Shown piece after piece: positions 46,593 through 56,774 of a stretch of DNA of 64,000 bases. The position numbers and the translations under genes are program-made. Location: positions 2,728,001-2,792,000 of the forward strand of contig JABYQN010000004.1 of the NCBI GenBank assembly GCA_022606135.1, in the 5' to 3' direction. How positions within the stretch are numbered: position 1 is the first letter of the stretch; every line of letters begins with the position of its first letter. The DNA is from Fomes fomentarius. Lineage: Eukaryota; Basidiomycota; Agaricomycetes; Polyporales; Polyporaceae. Under the pieces are notes generated by a model. The model was not told the origin of the DNA, ran no database searches, and saw nothing but the letters and a program-made list of their open reading frames with translations.

Positions 46593-49411
46593 ATGTCTAT
46601 CTCCTCAACATCCATCTGCAGCCTCCGAAGTGGCTCCTCGGGTAGCTCAGGTATGGAAAACACCCGCCAGAACAAGGCTTGTGACAACCCTAACGCTGAG
46701 TCCTGCAGATCGCAAAGCTACAGGTGACTCCACGTCCCAGAAGAGTTGGTGGTACGAGATCACAGGGCATGTCCACCTCTTCCCAGGACCCTTCGAACAA
46801 TTTTTGAAAGACCTCGTCCCTTGCTCGGTCCCTTATACTCTTGACGATGATCTCAGCCACGCCTTCGATGAATACGTGCCGGTACAAGGGCAGGAGGTTT
46901 CTGGTTACAGTGGTCTGGTGAGTCGTTGCGGAGCCTCTTTTTCGTCTCTAATAGCAATCGTAGCTGTCTGGTCTGGAAATATTGGTGCTACGTTCGAGAG
47001 CAATAAATTGTCCTTCTACAACACTCACTCCGTCAAGTTTCCATTTCCGTTCACTGCCTTCACGACGCAACATGCAAAGACATCGCCAGACATCTCGGTG
47101 TCCTTCCCTGGTGAAACTATTCAACCTGGACAAATGTCGTGGCAGAGGTTGTCCATGGTTTTGGAGGCAAAGCCCAGTCACAAGGATGATCCTTTCCCCA
47201 GGGAAGGCGAGATACACGCCAAGACCGTAGTTCAGATGTCCCGTAATGCGCGTAACCTCCTACTTGCCCACGGCTTCCTCTCTTCTTTCGTGCTCGGCAT
47301 ATACGGCGACGTCGCTAGAGTCACCCGTTTCGATCACTCATCCGCAATCGTCTCTCCACCCTTCAGCTTCAAGGAGCAACCTCGTCTCCTCCAGCAGTTC
47401 TTCTGGCACTTTACCCATCCCGCCGCTGGTGGTTCTGTGGTTGGCGCCGATCCCACCGTTCGGAATCTCACAGACCTTGACAAGGAGTGGGTCGCTGAAC
47501 AATTGAAACGTGCAAAAGTGACGGATGTCGATGAGGAGCTTGCGGAGTTCTATAAGGGTCGAAGGGTAGATGTTCCGAGTGGACCCGACGGTGCCACCAC
47601 CCCATACATCAACTTCCGCTTGCTTGATGCCAACGGACGACTCTTCTCTCGGGCAACGACCGTCTGGCGGTCCATCGAAGATACTCGCATATCAGGTCCT
47701 GACGGTACCCTTATGGATGACCCCCACCGAGTCGAGCCTCCTAAGGTCAGGATTATGAAGGAGGCGTGGCGGCAGCTCGTTCGTACATCCGAAGCCACGT
47801 TCTACGAGAGATTGGCTGCCAAAATTCCGGAGAGTGAACGTATCGGTCTTCCAAGGCTCGTATGCGGCGGTGACCTCGGACAGCTTGAAGTACGTCAATG
47901 GGCGCAGACTTCTGCAAACGTCGCATGCATGGATGGGCAATGCGAACTGAGAATGGGGCCGTCTCCAGCCCCGAGCCCTAGCCAAAGTTCGTCTACGGGA
48001 GAAGGTGCAACGTCGGGTGCGTTATGCATGTCGCACTTTACTGGAATGGCTCACTGACTAGTGCGGATTTGGCAGGACCCAAATTCAATCTCCCCTATCC
48101 TCAACACTAGACGTTCTCGTGGACCATTGGGATCGATAAGGATCGCACCTATCGCGAGCGCAGTCATATGCGTTTCATCATCGACGACGTTGGGCGTCCT
48201 CTCACATCGGCCAAGAGCACCAGAGAGGTCGTCAGCGCTCTACGAGATGCCGTTAGAGGTACGGTTTCCCTTTCTTCTATCAACTGGATAGTCCAACTCA
48301 ACGCATATCTAAGGCCATAAGTTGGCATGGGAGAAGGCTGGCGTACTCCATCGTGATGTCAGTCTGGGAAACATCTTCATCGTGGATGGCGATGACGAGC
48401 GTCGATTTGTCGGTTTCCTCCACGATTTTGACTACAGTTCTATGACGGAAGTCCCTCCTGATGAGCCGGACGACCTACCGCTATCCGAGGATCCCGCTGA
48501 CTCTGCCTTCGATGGTGTGACAAGCACAGCTACGTTCGTAATCAAGGACGAGCAGCGCAAGGAACGCACTGTATGTTCATAGATCTATTGTCGTCATCTG
48601 ATCGCTCATGGTCTTATAGGGGACGTTCTACTACTTAGCCATCGAGATTCTTGAAGGTCGAGTCATTCACTGCGTCTATCACGACTTGGAATCGATCTAC
48701 TGGGTTCTCGTATGGATTGTTCTTCGACACACAGCGCACAACTTCTCTGTGACCGACGCGCAAGATGTCTTCGTATTTGGGAGTGACAACAGAAGTGCCG
48801 CAAGCAAGAAGCATTGGCTTGACCCACTGGTCGATCGATTTGACATCCCGGGGAACGAACCGTTTGTCAAGCTACTCCGAGAATACGCTGTCCTCTTGAT
48901 CAAGAACAAAGGGTCGAAGCTCGCGGAGCCGGAGCGCTTGACCTATGACGTCGCGCTCGAGCTTTTCACACAAGTGCTCGATTCTCCTGGCTGGCCGGAG
49001 TGCGACTTCATCCCCTGCAAATGGTTCGACGCCCGTGCTGACGAAGTCATCCCCGGTGTCACGTCAGACAATCACAAGGACGACCCTATCCCCACACCAA
49101 GTTTTGGAGTCTCTATGTCTGCCCCGCAGCGATCTGGTGCGGAGATGATGCCTCCTCCTACTGCGTCTACATCCGACTACAGGTTGCGCTCAGGCTCAAA
49201 GAGGAGTAATGCGGCCGTCGACAACCAACAGACCCTTACTTGTACTGGTCAACCGAGTACGTCTTCCCATGGCGAGCGTCCATCAAAGAGGCATAAAGGG
49301 TCCGGGACGACCATCCGCTCTCCTAGCAGTGCGAGCCACTCAAACCGGAGGGGACGAGGCAGCAGGGGAGGATCACGGTCAAGAGGTCAGGCGGCGAAGA
49401 AGGCGAGTTAA
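46593..49411 (+). pseudogene. FunK1 fungal-type protein kinase 3, probably inactive gene
   Basis: First exons 46593-46650 and 46709-46917 are normal (MSISSTSICSL..., SWWYEITGHVHLFPGPF). At exon 3 the expected acceptor (about 46960) puts LSGLEILVL in a frame that fails within a few codons. The conserved RFESNKLSFYN continues in the next frame, as if one base were lost near 46990. The body is good (ISVSFPGETI, VQMSRNARNLLLAHGF, NFRLLDANGRLFSRATTVW). After donor 48020 and acceptor 48075 the frame reads PYPQH-TAG-TFSW (stop at 48108-48110), against PQQQTYTW in copy 2. The kinase core itself is intact (VLHRDVSLGNIFIV, FLHDFDYSSM) with the basic tail NRRGRGSRGGSRSRG. Alternative splicing could avoid the frameshift (acceptor at 47000) but I find no way around the stop. 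Confidence 0.68.
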
Positions 49412-49769
49412 CTATCGAGTTAGGCATGGCTTATTGTCCGCGGCCATATCTACATCATTTTCGTTCTCTTTGTTACATCAGATAGCCTGTGTAGTCTTCT
49501 AGCAACGTTCACAAGGGACATATCGCGCCCTCCTTTCTCTTTCGCATCTATCAACCACGCACGAGATGACATATATCCACAAAATGGTGGTGGCTTGGTC
49601 GGTCAGTACCGGTGATACGCCACCCCGGTTTCGCCAACAAAGTGGTGGTTAAGATAACTCCCATGAATTTGCCAACCATAAAGTTGCTGCGAGCTGTGGC
49701 GGGCGCCTCTCTCTTTTCAACCATTCTCACACACTGCGCGCCACATTGCAGCTTCCAACCGCAGCTTCG
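49412..49769. other. Intergenic upstream of FunK1-4
   Basis: About 360 bp, no features recognised. Confidence 0.3.
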
Positions 49770-52135
49770 ATGCATGAGATGCCTGTCTCAAACAACTTTA
49801 TTAGCGGCTTAAGCAGCTCAGGTACGACTCTCATATCAAGCTTCTTGAGGGATGGATCATTTCCTGAGTACTTACTCCGACTGGCATTTTACAGGTTGTG
49901 ACGCGCTTCAACCCGGGCAACTCGAGAGCTGCCACATCTACAAGGGTACATATGATGAGTTTATTGACACTTTTGTACCGAGCTCTGCCCCCAAAACGGT
50001 TCCGTCTTTGCCCCTCAAGTCCGCGTTCTCGACGTACAAGCCAAATGCAGGGAAGATGGTTAGGAGTAAAGCGCTGGTACGCATGCTTCTAACACCGAGA
50101 TTAGACCCGTAGCTCACATAGCGTTATACTTGTTCCTAGCTGAAGGGTCTCAAGCGAATTGTCTCTGAGCTTCCAACGCCCAAAAAGCTTGCTTTCCTTC
50201 CCAACCATCACGAGCAACTGCTTTTCCCCTTCGAGCCCATTGAGCACAATCACCACCCCGTGTTCCCCGATATTGCCGTATCGCTTCCAGGCCATGAACT
50301 GACCGAGGTCGCATCATGGGAACACATCGCAACATTCATTGAGAGCAGGGTCCATTCTAGGGACGACCCCTTCAGCAAGGACGGTGTGAAGTACAATGAT
50401 GCCCTCGTCCAACTGGCCAACGATGCTCGAGGTCTCTTAACTGCCCACAATCTTCTTGCTGCGTTCGTGATTGGCATCTATGGCACGAAGACCCGTATCA
50501 TTTGTTTCGATCGCTCCAGTGTAGTCGCGTCCCCGCCCTTCTTTCTCAAACAACGTCCCGACCTCCTGCAGAAGTTTCTCTGGCGATTCGTCCACCCTGT
50601 CGCGGGCGATACTATCGTCGGGTGCGATCTCGCCTCTCGCAAACTCACCGATGCTGAGCTGAGGTGGGTGCAGGAGCGACTACAGCGTGCAGGGGAAGGA
50701 TCAATCCAAGTGGCGGGCTTATGTCGACGGAGCCAAGTCTACACCGCGCACGACGGGGACGAGGTTCCGCGCTCATTCTTCCTTCTAAGACCCCTCAGCA
50801 TCAGCGCACGTCTGCTCTCTCGCGCAAATACTGTGTGGCTCGCCATGGAAGACCCTCGCAAGGTGATAGAGTCCGACTTCTCGAATCAAGATGATTCGGA
50901 CTTGGAGCTATTGATCGTCAAAGATGCCCGGCGCCGGCTGGCTTACAGGGACGAGATGACATTCTATAGTCGGTTGGAACGCACTATATTGGACGCTGAC
51001 TGCATCGGACTTCCGAGGCTCGTTTGTGGTGGCGATCTAGGTGAGAGGGAGATCGCAGTTCGTGGTGGTCCGAACGGCATGGACATGATCCCACATGAGT
51101 CTGGCCACTCCGAAGTGCCTCTGAGCTTACCTCAACAACAGGCACACACGTGGAAGGCTCTCACACTGGCAAAGTCTGACGCAGATGACTCGGAGTGCAG
51201 CCACATACGCTTCGCAATCGACACTGTTGACAGACCTCTGCCCAGTTTCCGCTCCACTTGTGATCTCACTCTCACTCTTCGAGATGCACTCAAAGGTATG
51301 TTCATGCTGTTCTTAGCGCATCGCATGATCTTACATCGCTCAACCACTCGGATATAGGACACAAGCTGGCTTGCGAGAAAGGCAGGGTGGCACCAAGAGT
51401 CGAAGAAGATGGGGTAGTAGCCGACCCCAGTGATAACCTGCCAATGCAGCAAACCGTGCGCGTGAGTGCTCCACTGCATCGTCGCGGCTGCCAGCAGATC
51501 ACTCACTCTGCCTGCATTCCTAGGGGACGCGCTACTTCATGGCGATTGAATTGCTGACGCTCCCAAAAGCCGTACACAGCGTCCACCACGACGTCGAGTC
51601 GTTCTACTGGCTCTTCATGTACATCGTCCTGCGTCACACAGCGCACACCCACAAGCTCGGACGCGCCGCCTGCGCGGGATACTTCAAGTTCAGAAGTGGC
51701 GGAGTGAGCTGGATGGCCATGCTGTCACGGTGTGACTGGTATTATCCACGGCTGGACACCGAGTTCGTCGCTGTGAGAGACAATGCCCCTCTGTCGCACC
51801 TCCTCCACACTTTCAAAAAGCTCATGTATGCTTGCTTTGAGCTCATGTGTCGCAAGCCAACGCCACTCAATCACGGCGCAGTCCTTGGGGTCTTTGAAGA
51901 AGCGCTCGAAATGGAGGGAAGGTCGCCAGTAGGAGACGATGCGATCCATTCGACTCCGAACCTATCAGGCACCGGCACTCACATAGAAAACGAGGTCAAC
52001 TCTGTGAGTAAGGCCCCGGAATCGGACGGAATCGGGGGCTGTCTCAAGACAGTCCACAGAGCCGGGGAAGCGAAAGGAGAGACCAGATGGCAGTTCTTCG
52101 GGCGCCGCCAACTCTCCCAAACGCCTGAAGGCTAG
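49770..52135 (+). CDS. FunK1-related protein 4 lacking the catalytic loop
   Basis: Exons 49770-49821, 49895-50076, 50140-51295, 51358-51455 and 51524-52135 sum to 2100 nt (699 aa) with all junctions in phase. The FunK1 body is kept: CDALQPGQLES, LLFPFEPIEHNHH, PDIAVSLPGHEL, LVQLANDARGLLTAHN, FFLLRPLSISARLLSRANTVW, SHIRFAIDTVDR. Exon 4, however, is 98 nt against 269 nt in copy 2. It goes from GHKLACEKGRVA straight to PRVEEDGVV, so the segments equivalent to HRDVSVGNILIV and GFLHDFDYSS are gone (57 codons, in frame). The downstream lobe continues (GTRYFMAIELL, HHDVESFYWLFMYIVLRHT). The basic nuclear-type tail is also missing. It cannot be a normal kinase; it may be a pseudokinase or a decaying gene that still reads through. 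Confidence 0.75.
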
Positions 52136-52340
52136 CTGAGACCCGATTTCAATAGAGTCAACTGGGTCGTCTTTCAAGTTGCCGTATCGTGTATGTACTT
52201 GTACATATAAGAAAATTAATTACCACTCTAATCAGTCCACTGGCAGACAGCCTTCGAATGCATGAATTGATTGGGCGGCCTGCGAGTAACAGTGAATGAC
52301 CGGGAAAATCTACAGCCTGCAGAGAGACCATCACATGCTC
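52136..52340. other. Convergent intergenic region
   Basis: About 200 bp between FunK1-4 and the oxidoreductase. Nothing seen. Confidence 0.3.
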
Positions 52341-54008
52341 AATCACTCCTCCGTGACCACAACAACCATCTTCCCATAATTCTTCCCACTCAGCACGTCA
52401 ACGATCGCATGGCCCGCATTCTCCAGCCCCTCTACGCGATGCTCCTTGTATTTAATCTCCCCGCTGGCGACCCGTGCGGGGAACGTGCGGAAGAACTCGT
52501 CCGCATACTTGGGCATGAGAGAGCCGGTAAGGAAGCCATGGAAGGTGATCTCACGCCAGACTAGCTGTTGTAAGTTCTTGACGTTGTACGGCTCGGAGGT
52601 GTTGTAGTTCGAGATCGAACCACAGATCTAGGTGACATGCGTGGAGGGTGCAGAGTATTGTGAGCCATTGCCGCTGCGGTAAGAAGGAGCACCCACGATG
52701 AAGTGGGCCTTCTGTGCAGCGTACTCAAGCGCAGCCTCGAGAGACTCGCCGCCTACGTTATCCCAGTAGCTGATAGTTACGAGCTCAACGTGAGCGATTG
52801 CTTCCCCAGTACGATGGGACAGAAAATGCGTACATGTTTACTGGGCCTTCTTTCGCTAGCACTTCTTTCGTACTGGTAGTCTTGTAGTTGAAGACGACGT
52901 CGGCGCCAAGCGAGCGGACAAACTCGACCTTTTCGTCAGAGCCCGCCGATGCAATCACTTTGAGACCGTCCGCCTTCGCGAGTTGCACTACGACTCTGGG
53001 TAGCAGTAGAAGATATAGGATAAAAATGAGTGAATCACTGGAAATTGACGCTACGGAAGGGGAACTTACGCTCCGACAGCGCCTGCATACATGACCTTGT
53101 CAATTTCTCAGAACCAAAAAGATGTATCCAATTGACCTACCAGACGCCGCAGTGATGAACACAATGTCGCCCTATACGTGTAGTAGTGTAGTCATCAAGT
53201 TAGCTTCACATACCCGAAGAAACATGGTGACATTGACCTTCTTTGCATGTGCGTACTCCATCCATCCGTGGTGAGCAGTCTGTCCTATCAATCGCTATGA
53301 GTCTTACATCACTGCCACGGAATGTATGCGGAAATACCTGGCATGCCGCACACGCCGACATAGACGGACCACGGCAGGTTGTCCCTGTTATCAATGACCT
53401 GCATATTCTTCGCGTCAGGGACCACAAAGTATTTCTGGAAGGCTGTCACAAAGCACTGATCAATGTATGCACCGGCGAAGACTTAAAATGGCTCAGGAAA
53501 CACACGGAACATTCCATAGACGTGGGTTCCAGGTTTTACTTGTGGGTCTTCTGAGCGCACAACCACGCCAACTCCGATGTTCTCTAGACTGTCGTTGACA
53601 TATTGTTCAAGCATCTCTTCAAGAAGAGAGGACGGAGGGCGTGCTTACGGTTGCCCGACCTTGAACATAGGCTATGTAAGGATGTGTCAGGGCCGACTCT
53701 GTGTGTTAGGCGACAGTCGTTCCAGAACATACGAAGAAGCTCAATGGATTGTCCGGTTGCATCTTGTGCCGGAGGTACGGGTCGATCGAGAGAACGAGCA
53801 GTTTGACGAGAATGCCGCCATGGAGAGGTTCTTTCTCGACGTCAATGGCTTGCGATTCGTCGTAGACCGTCGTCCTTCCTGGAACGGGATATCCTGATGG
53901 CGTCCGTGTGTTTGCGATATGATGATGTCATAGCGTACTTCAGTATTCAGTGTTCTCACCTGTCGGAATCTCGTTATAGATGATTCTTCCGTTCCTTACA
54001 GGGGCCAT
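52341..54008 (-). CDS. NADP-dependent medium-chain oxidoreductase (2-alkenal/leukotriene-type reductase)
   Basis: Medium-chain dehydrogenase/reductase of the zinc-free type that reduces alpha,beta-unsaturated carbonyls with NADPH. It starts MAPVRNGRIIYNEIPTG (54008). Later exons read VDVEKEPLHGGILVKLLVLSIDPYLR, ENIGVGVVVRSEDPQV, and MPGQTAHHGWMEYAH. The Rossmann entry reads GDIVFITAASGAVGAVVVQLAK, then GLKVIASAGSDEKVEFVRSLGADVVFNYK. The end reads YKEHRVEGLENAGHA and GKNYGKMVVVVTEE. At least seven introns; one exon is only 13 nt (53070-53082) and encodes the middle of the glycine-rich loop, GAVG. The family is large and often stress- or secondary-metabolism related, so the substrate cannot be named. 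Confidence 0.82.
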
Positions 54009-54726
54009 GTCGACGTTACGAGGGAGCAGTGAGAGACGGTAGCAGTGTAGATCGCACGAACCAGGTTTTATATACCCCGCCGGCCGCCGGCTCCACTGTG
54101 ATTGTGAATCTTCCACAGGTTTCGCCTCGTGGCGTGAGAAAGGTTATTCCGCAATGTCTCGCAGAGTTCTAAATGTCCGATACGGATGCTCAACGACCTG
54201 CTCTGTACACTCTTTGTGCGGTCATATGTATCCTCCAGCATGTTACTAGTAGTAAGGTGTACCGTGTTGCTCGCATCTGACTCAGCAGCTGAGGATTTCA
54301 GCTAGTAAAAGAAGGATGCAATGACTGGGGGACCAACTCACCCTCAAGATCCCATGAGTGAAGGGGAGCACATGAGATTATACAGGTTTTCGTCGGACAT
54401 TGTGACTTATTTGAGATCTTAGTCATCGGTCATGACTCCGGGTATCCATTCGCCGGTCGGAACATAGTCAGCGAACTCCGAACCGCCGGCCAGCCTGAAT
54501 ATTATAAGAGAGCGGTCAGAAAAACTCACGAAGATTCGTTACATTAGCGAGGAACTAGAAGGAGCAGCTCACCACTGAGCCTGGTCTTCCTGAAAAGCCG
54601 CACGCAATGAGACTTCGCGCGGGATTGTAGTCATGCGCGGCGAGGACACGGCAAGAATAGCACCCTGCAATGCGCCACGGCGGACACAAGTAACATGTCG
54701 AACCTCGAACTGAAAAACATACATAG
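54009..54726. other. Intergenic between oxidoreductase and LTR copy 2
   Basis: About 720 bp with no supported gene; the oxidoreductase promoter lies here (minus). Confidence 0.3.
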
Positions 54727-55755
54727 TGATGTGCATCACTGCGTACGACTGCGCGAGTACTCGCCGCATTTGGTAATCGAAGCGCGCGCCGACGAGCGCC
54801 ATCGCAACTCCTCCTCGTACCGGTACCACCACAACTCACCACCGACGACACATCTCGTCGACATCCTTCACACACACCGCCAACCCAACGCAAACCACAG
54901 ACACACCGAGCCCTCGAGACTGTAGAAATCATCTAGAACAAGAGCCAAGGATTTTGCCAACACAAGCCAAGCCAGCCTGCACCGACGCGACAGGCTTCCA
55001 CGTGTCAGCAACGACGGTCACCGAGTCTCGCGGATACGGCCATTCCGACCTCCTCGTCGATAAGCCTCAGTCCGAGCACTTGCCCGACATCCCCTGCAGC
55101 CCGCGCCATCCACCATCGCCCACTCATCCATCCTTCCTTTCCCCATCATGCACACTCGTACATACGCTTCTCACCCTCACTTACACTACCAGACCTTCCG
55201 ATAGTCTACCCATACGATACTTACTATCAATTTCGCTGGGTTGTGAGAGCTGCGCGCGCCGCGACTCGCTTACACTCGCTCACGATCTACTGTAGTTTAC
55301 CCGCGTGTCCCAGCTTTTTTCATCATCATTCTTGGCGGCCTCGGACTTCCGTGGATACTCAAGCTGTATTAGCTTGCATTCGAATACAAGCAAGATTTCC
55401 CCAGCATCCGACGCTCGACTCTCGCATTTCGACTTTCGTTCTTCTATCAGTGCCTATCGACTCTCGCCTTTCGACACTCTCCTTCGACTACAGACATTCG
55501 ACTCACGCCTTACGGATCCTCGGATAAAGCTCTCGATACCTCTATCTACAGTCTACAATCGTTACATTGGACTTCCGGGACTATCCCCGCCATACCGACG
55601 GTATTCTACACCACCACTCACCTCGAGCTCTTTCCTCCTCCCTCCTTTCCTCCTCTCCTCTCTCTCCCATTCGGCTCCCCTTGTGTACACACGACCGGAC
55701 TCTCGCACCTTCGACCTCGTGCACACACACACACACACACGTTCTAGGTCTATCA
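54727..55755 (+). mobile_element. Solo LTR, copy 2 (plus orientation)
   Basis: 1029 bp, begins TGATGTGCAT and ends CTATCA, flanked by exact 4 bp duplications ATAG (54723-54726 and 55756-55759). Homologous along its length to 41065-42068 in inverse orientation. It ends in a (CA)n tract (about 55722-55740) that is longer than in copy 1. The middle holds many degenerate copies of a TCGACTxTCG-like unit (about 55400-55510). No coding region follows, hence a solo LTR. Confidence 0.75.
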
Positions 55756-56774
55756 ATAGTATACCGTGACGCATCTCGTTGGCGATGGACCTCGTACTCA
55801 ACTGGAAGCGCTCTCCCAATTGCTAGACCGAAAGATGCTACGCCGTGCCATGGGGGTGCACGACCAGCTACCACTGATCAGCCTCATCATAAGTCTTTAG
55901 CCGGCCCAAGCCTTCGTTGACGGCAAGCAATCCCCCAGTGGCACCTCCACGGGACCAGGAGGCTAGCTATAGCACGCACAGCCGCATATGAACTCAGTGA
56001 ATCGTACACGAGCCTAACGCAACGAGAGCCGCACCGCGATCAGTCCTTGCTCGGGCAGCTTCCTCTCTCGCGAGCTCGGCTCCTCTCTCGCGGTTCTCTG
56101 GGATACCAGCGAGTAACTCATGGCGGTGACGGCGACCACACTGATCATAGTAAGCATACTAGACGGCATACTTACAGCTGCCGTTATCGAGTCCATAAAT
56201 TATAGAAACCTCAGTACGCTCTGTCATCTGGATCACTGTGGCTGCGTGAGGGTGATATGAAGTATGTGGTGGTCCACGACAAGGACATTGATATAGGTCT
56301 GAGCGCTTCTGAGCGCTAGAACATGATGATATGTGCACAACTGGAGCGCCCCTGCAGTGGGCTGGGGCGAGACACTGGTTGGGAATCCTCTGTATGTATA
56401 AGGTTCTGTGCGAAGGAATTTCAGAGCATGGGATAGCGCCGCGCAAATTACCCTGATACAGAGATCACCGAGATAGAGAGTTACATCCAGACTGAACCAA
56501 GGAAATCCACTCCTAGTACCGACGCCCACTGGCAGTACCACACAGTCATCACAATCTCGACCTCCGAGATACATGTACAGACCAAATTCAGCTAGAGCGA
56601 TCGCCCTCACGGTAGCGTAAGGGTGTGCGCTCGCGGATGGCCCTCGTCAGAATTCGCGTCAGGGTCAAGTACGTGCGACTTATAATGCAAAGGCGGTGGC
56701 ACCGGCAAATTCGGAACAGCTGAGTTTCGACGCGGCACTCTTCGTCCGCTAAAGAGAGTCTTGACGGAGTGATC
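55756..56774. other. Gene-free stretch
   Basis: About 1 kb. Short minus-strand frames (for example 56014-56196) have hydrophobic content but do not form a recognisable chain with the next gene. Confidence 0.3.

Noticed and set aside
55305..55769. 154-codon ORF in LTR copy 2 and its 133-codon counterpart in copy 1
   Set aside because: Within a solo LTR, low-complexity pyrimidine-rich strand, no domain. The frames differ between copies.
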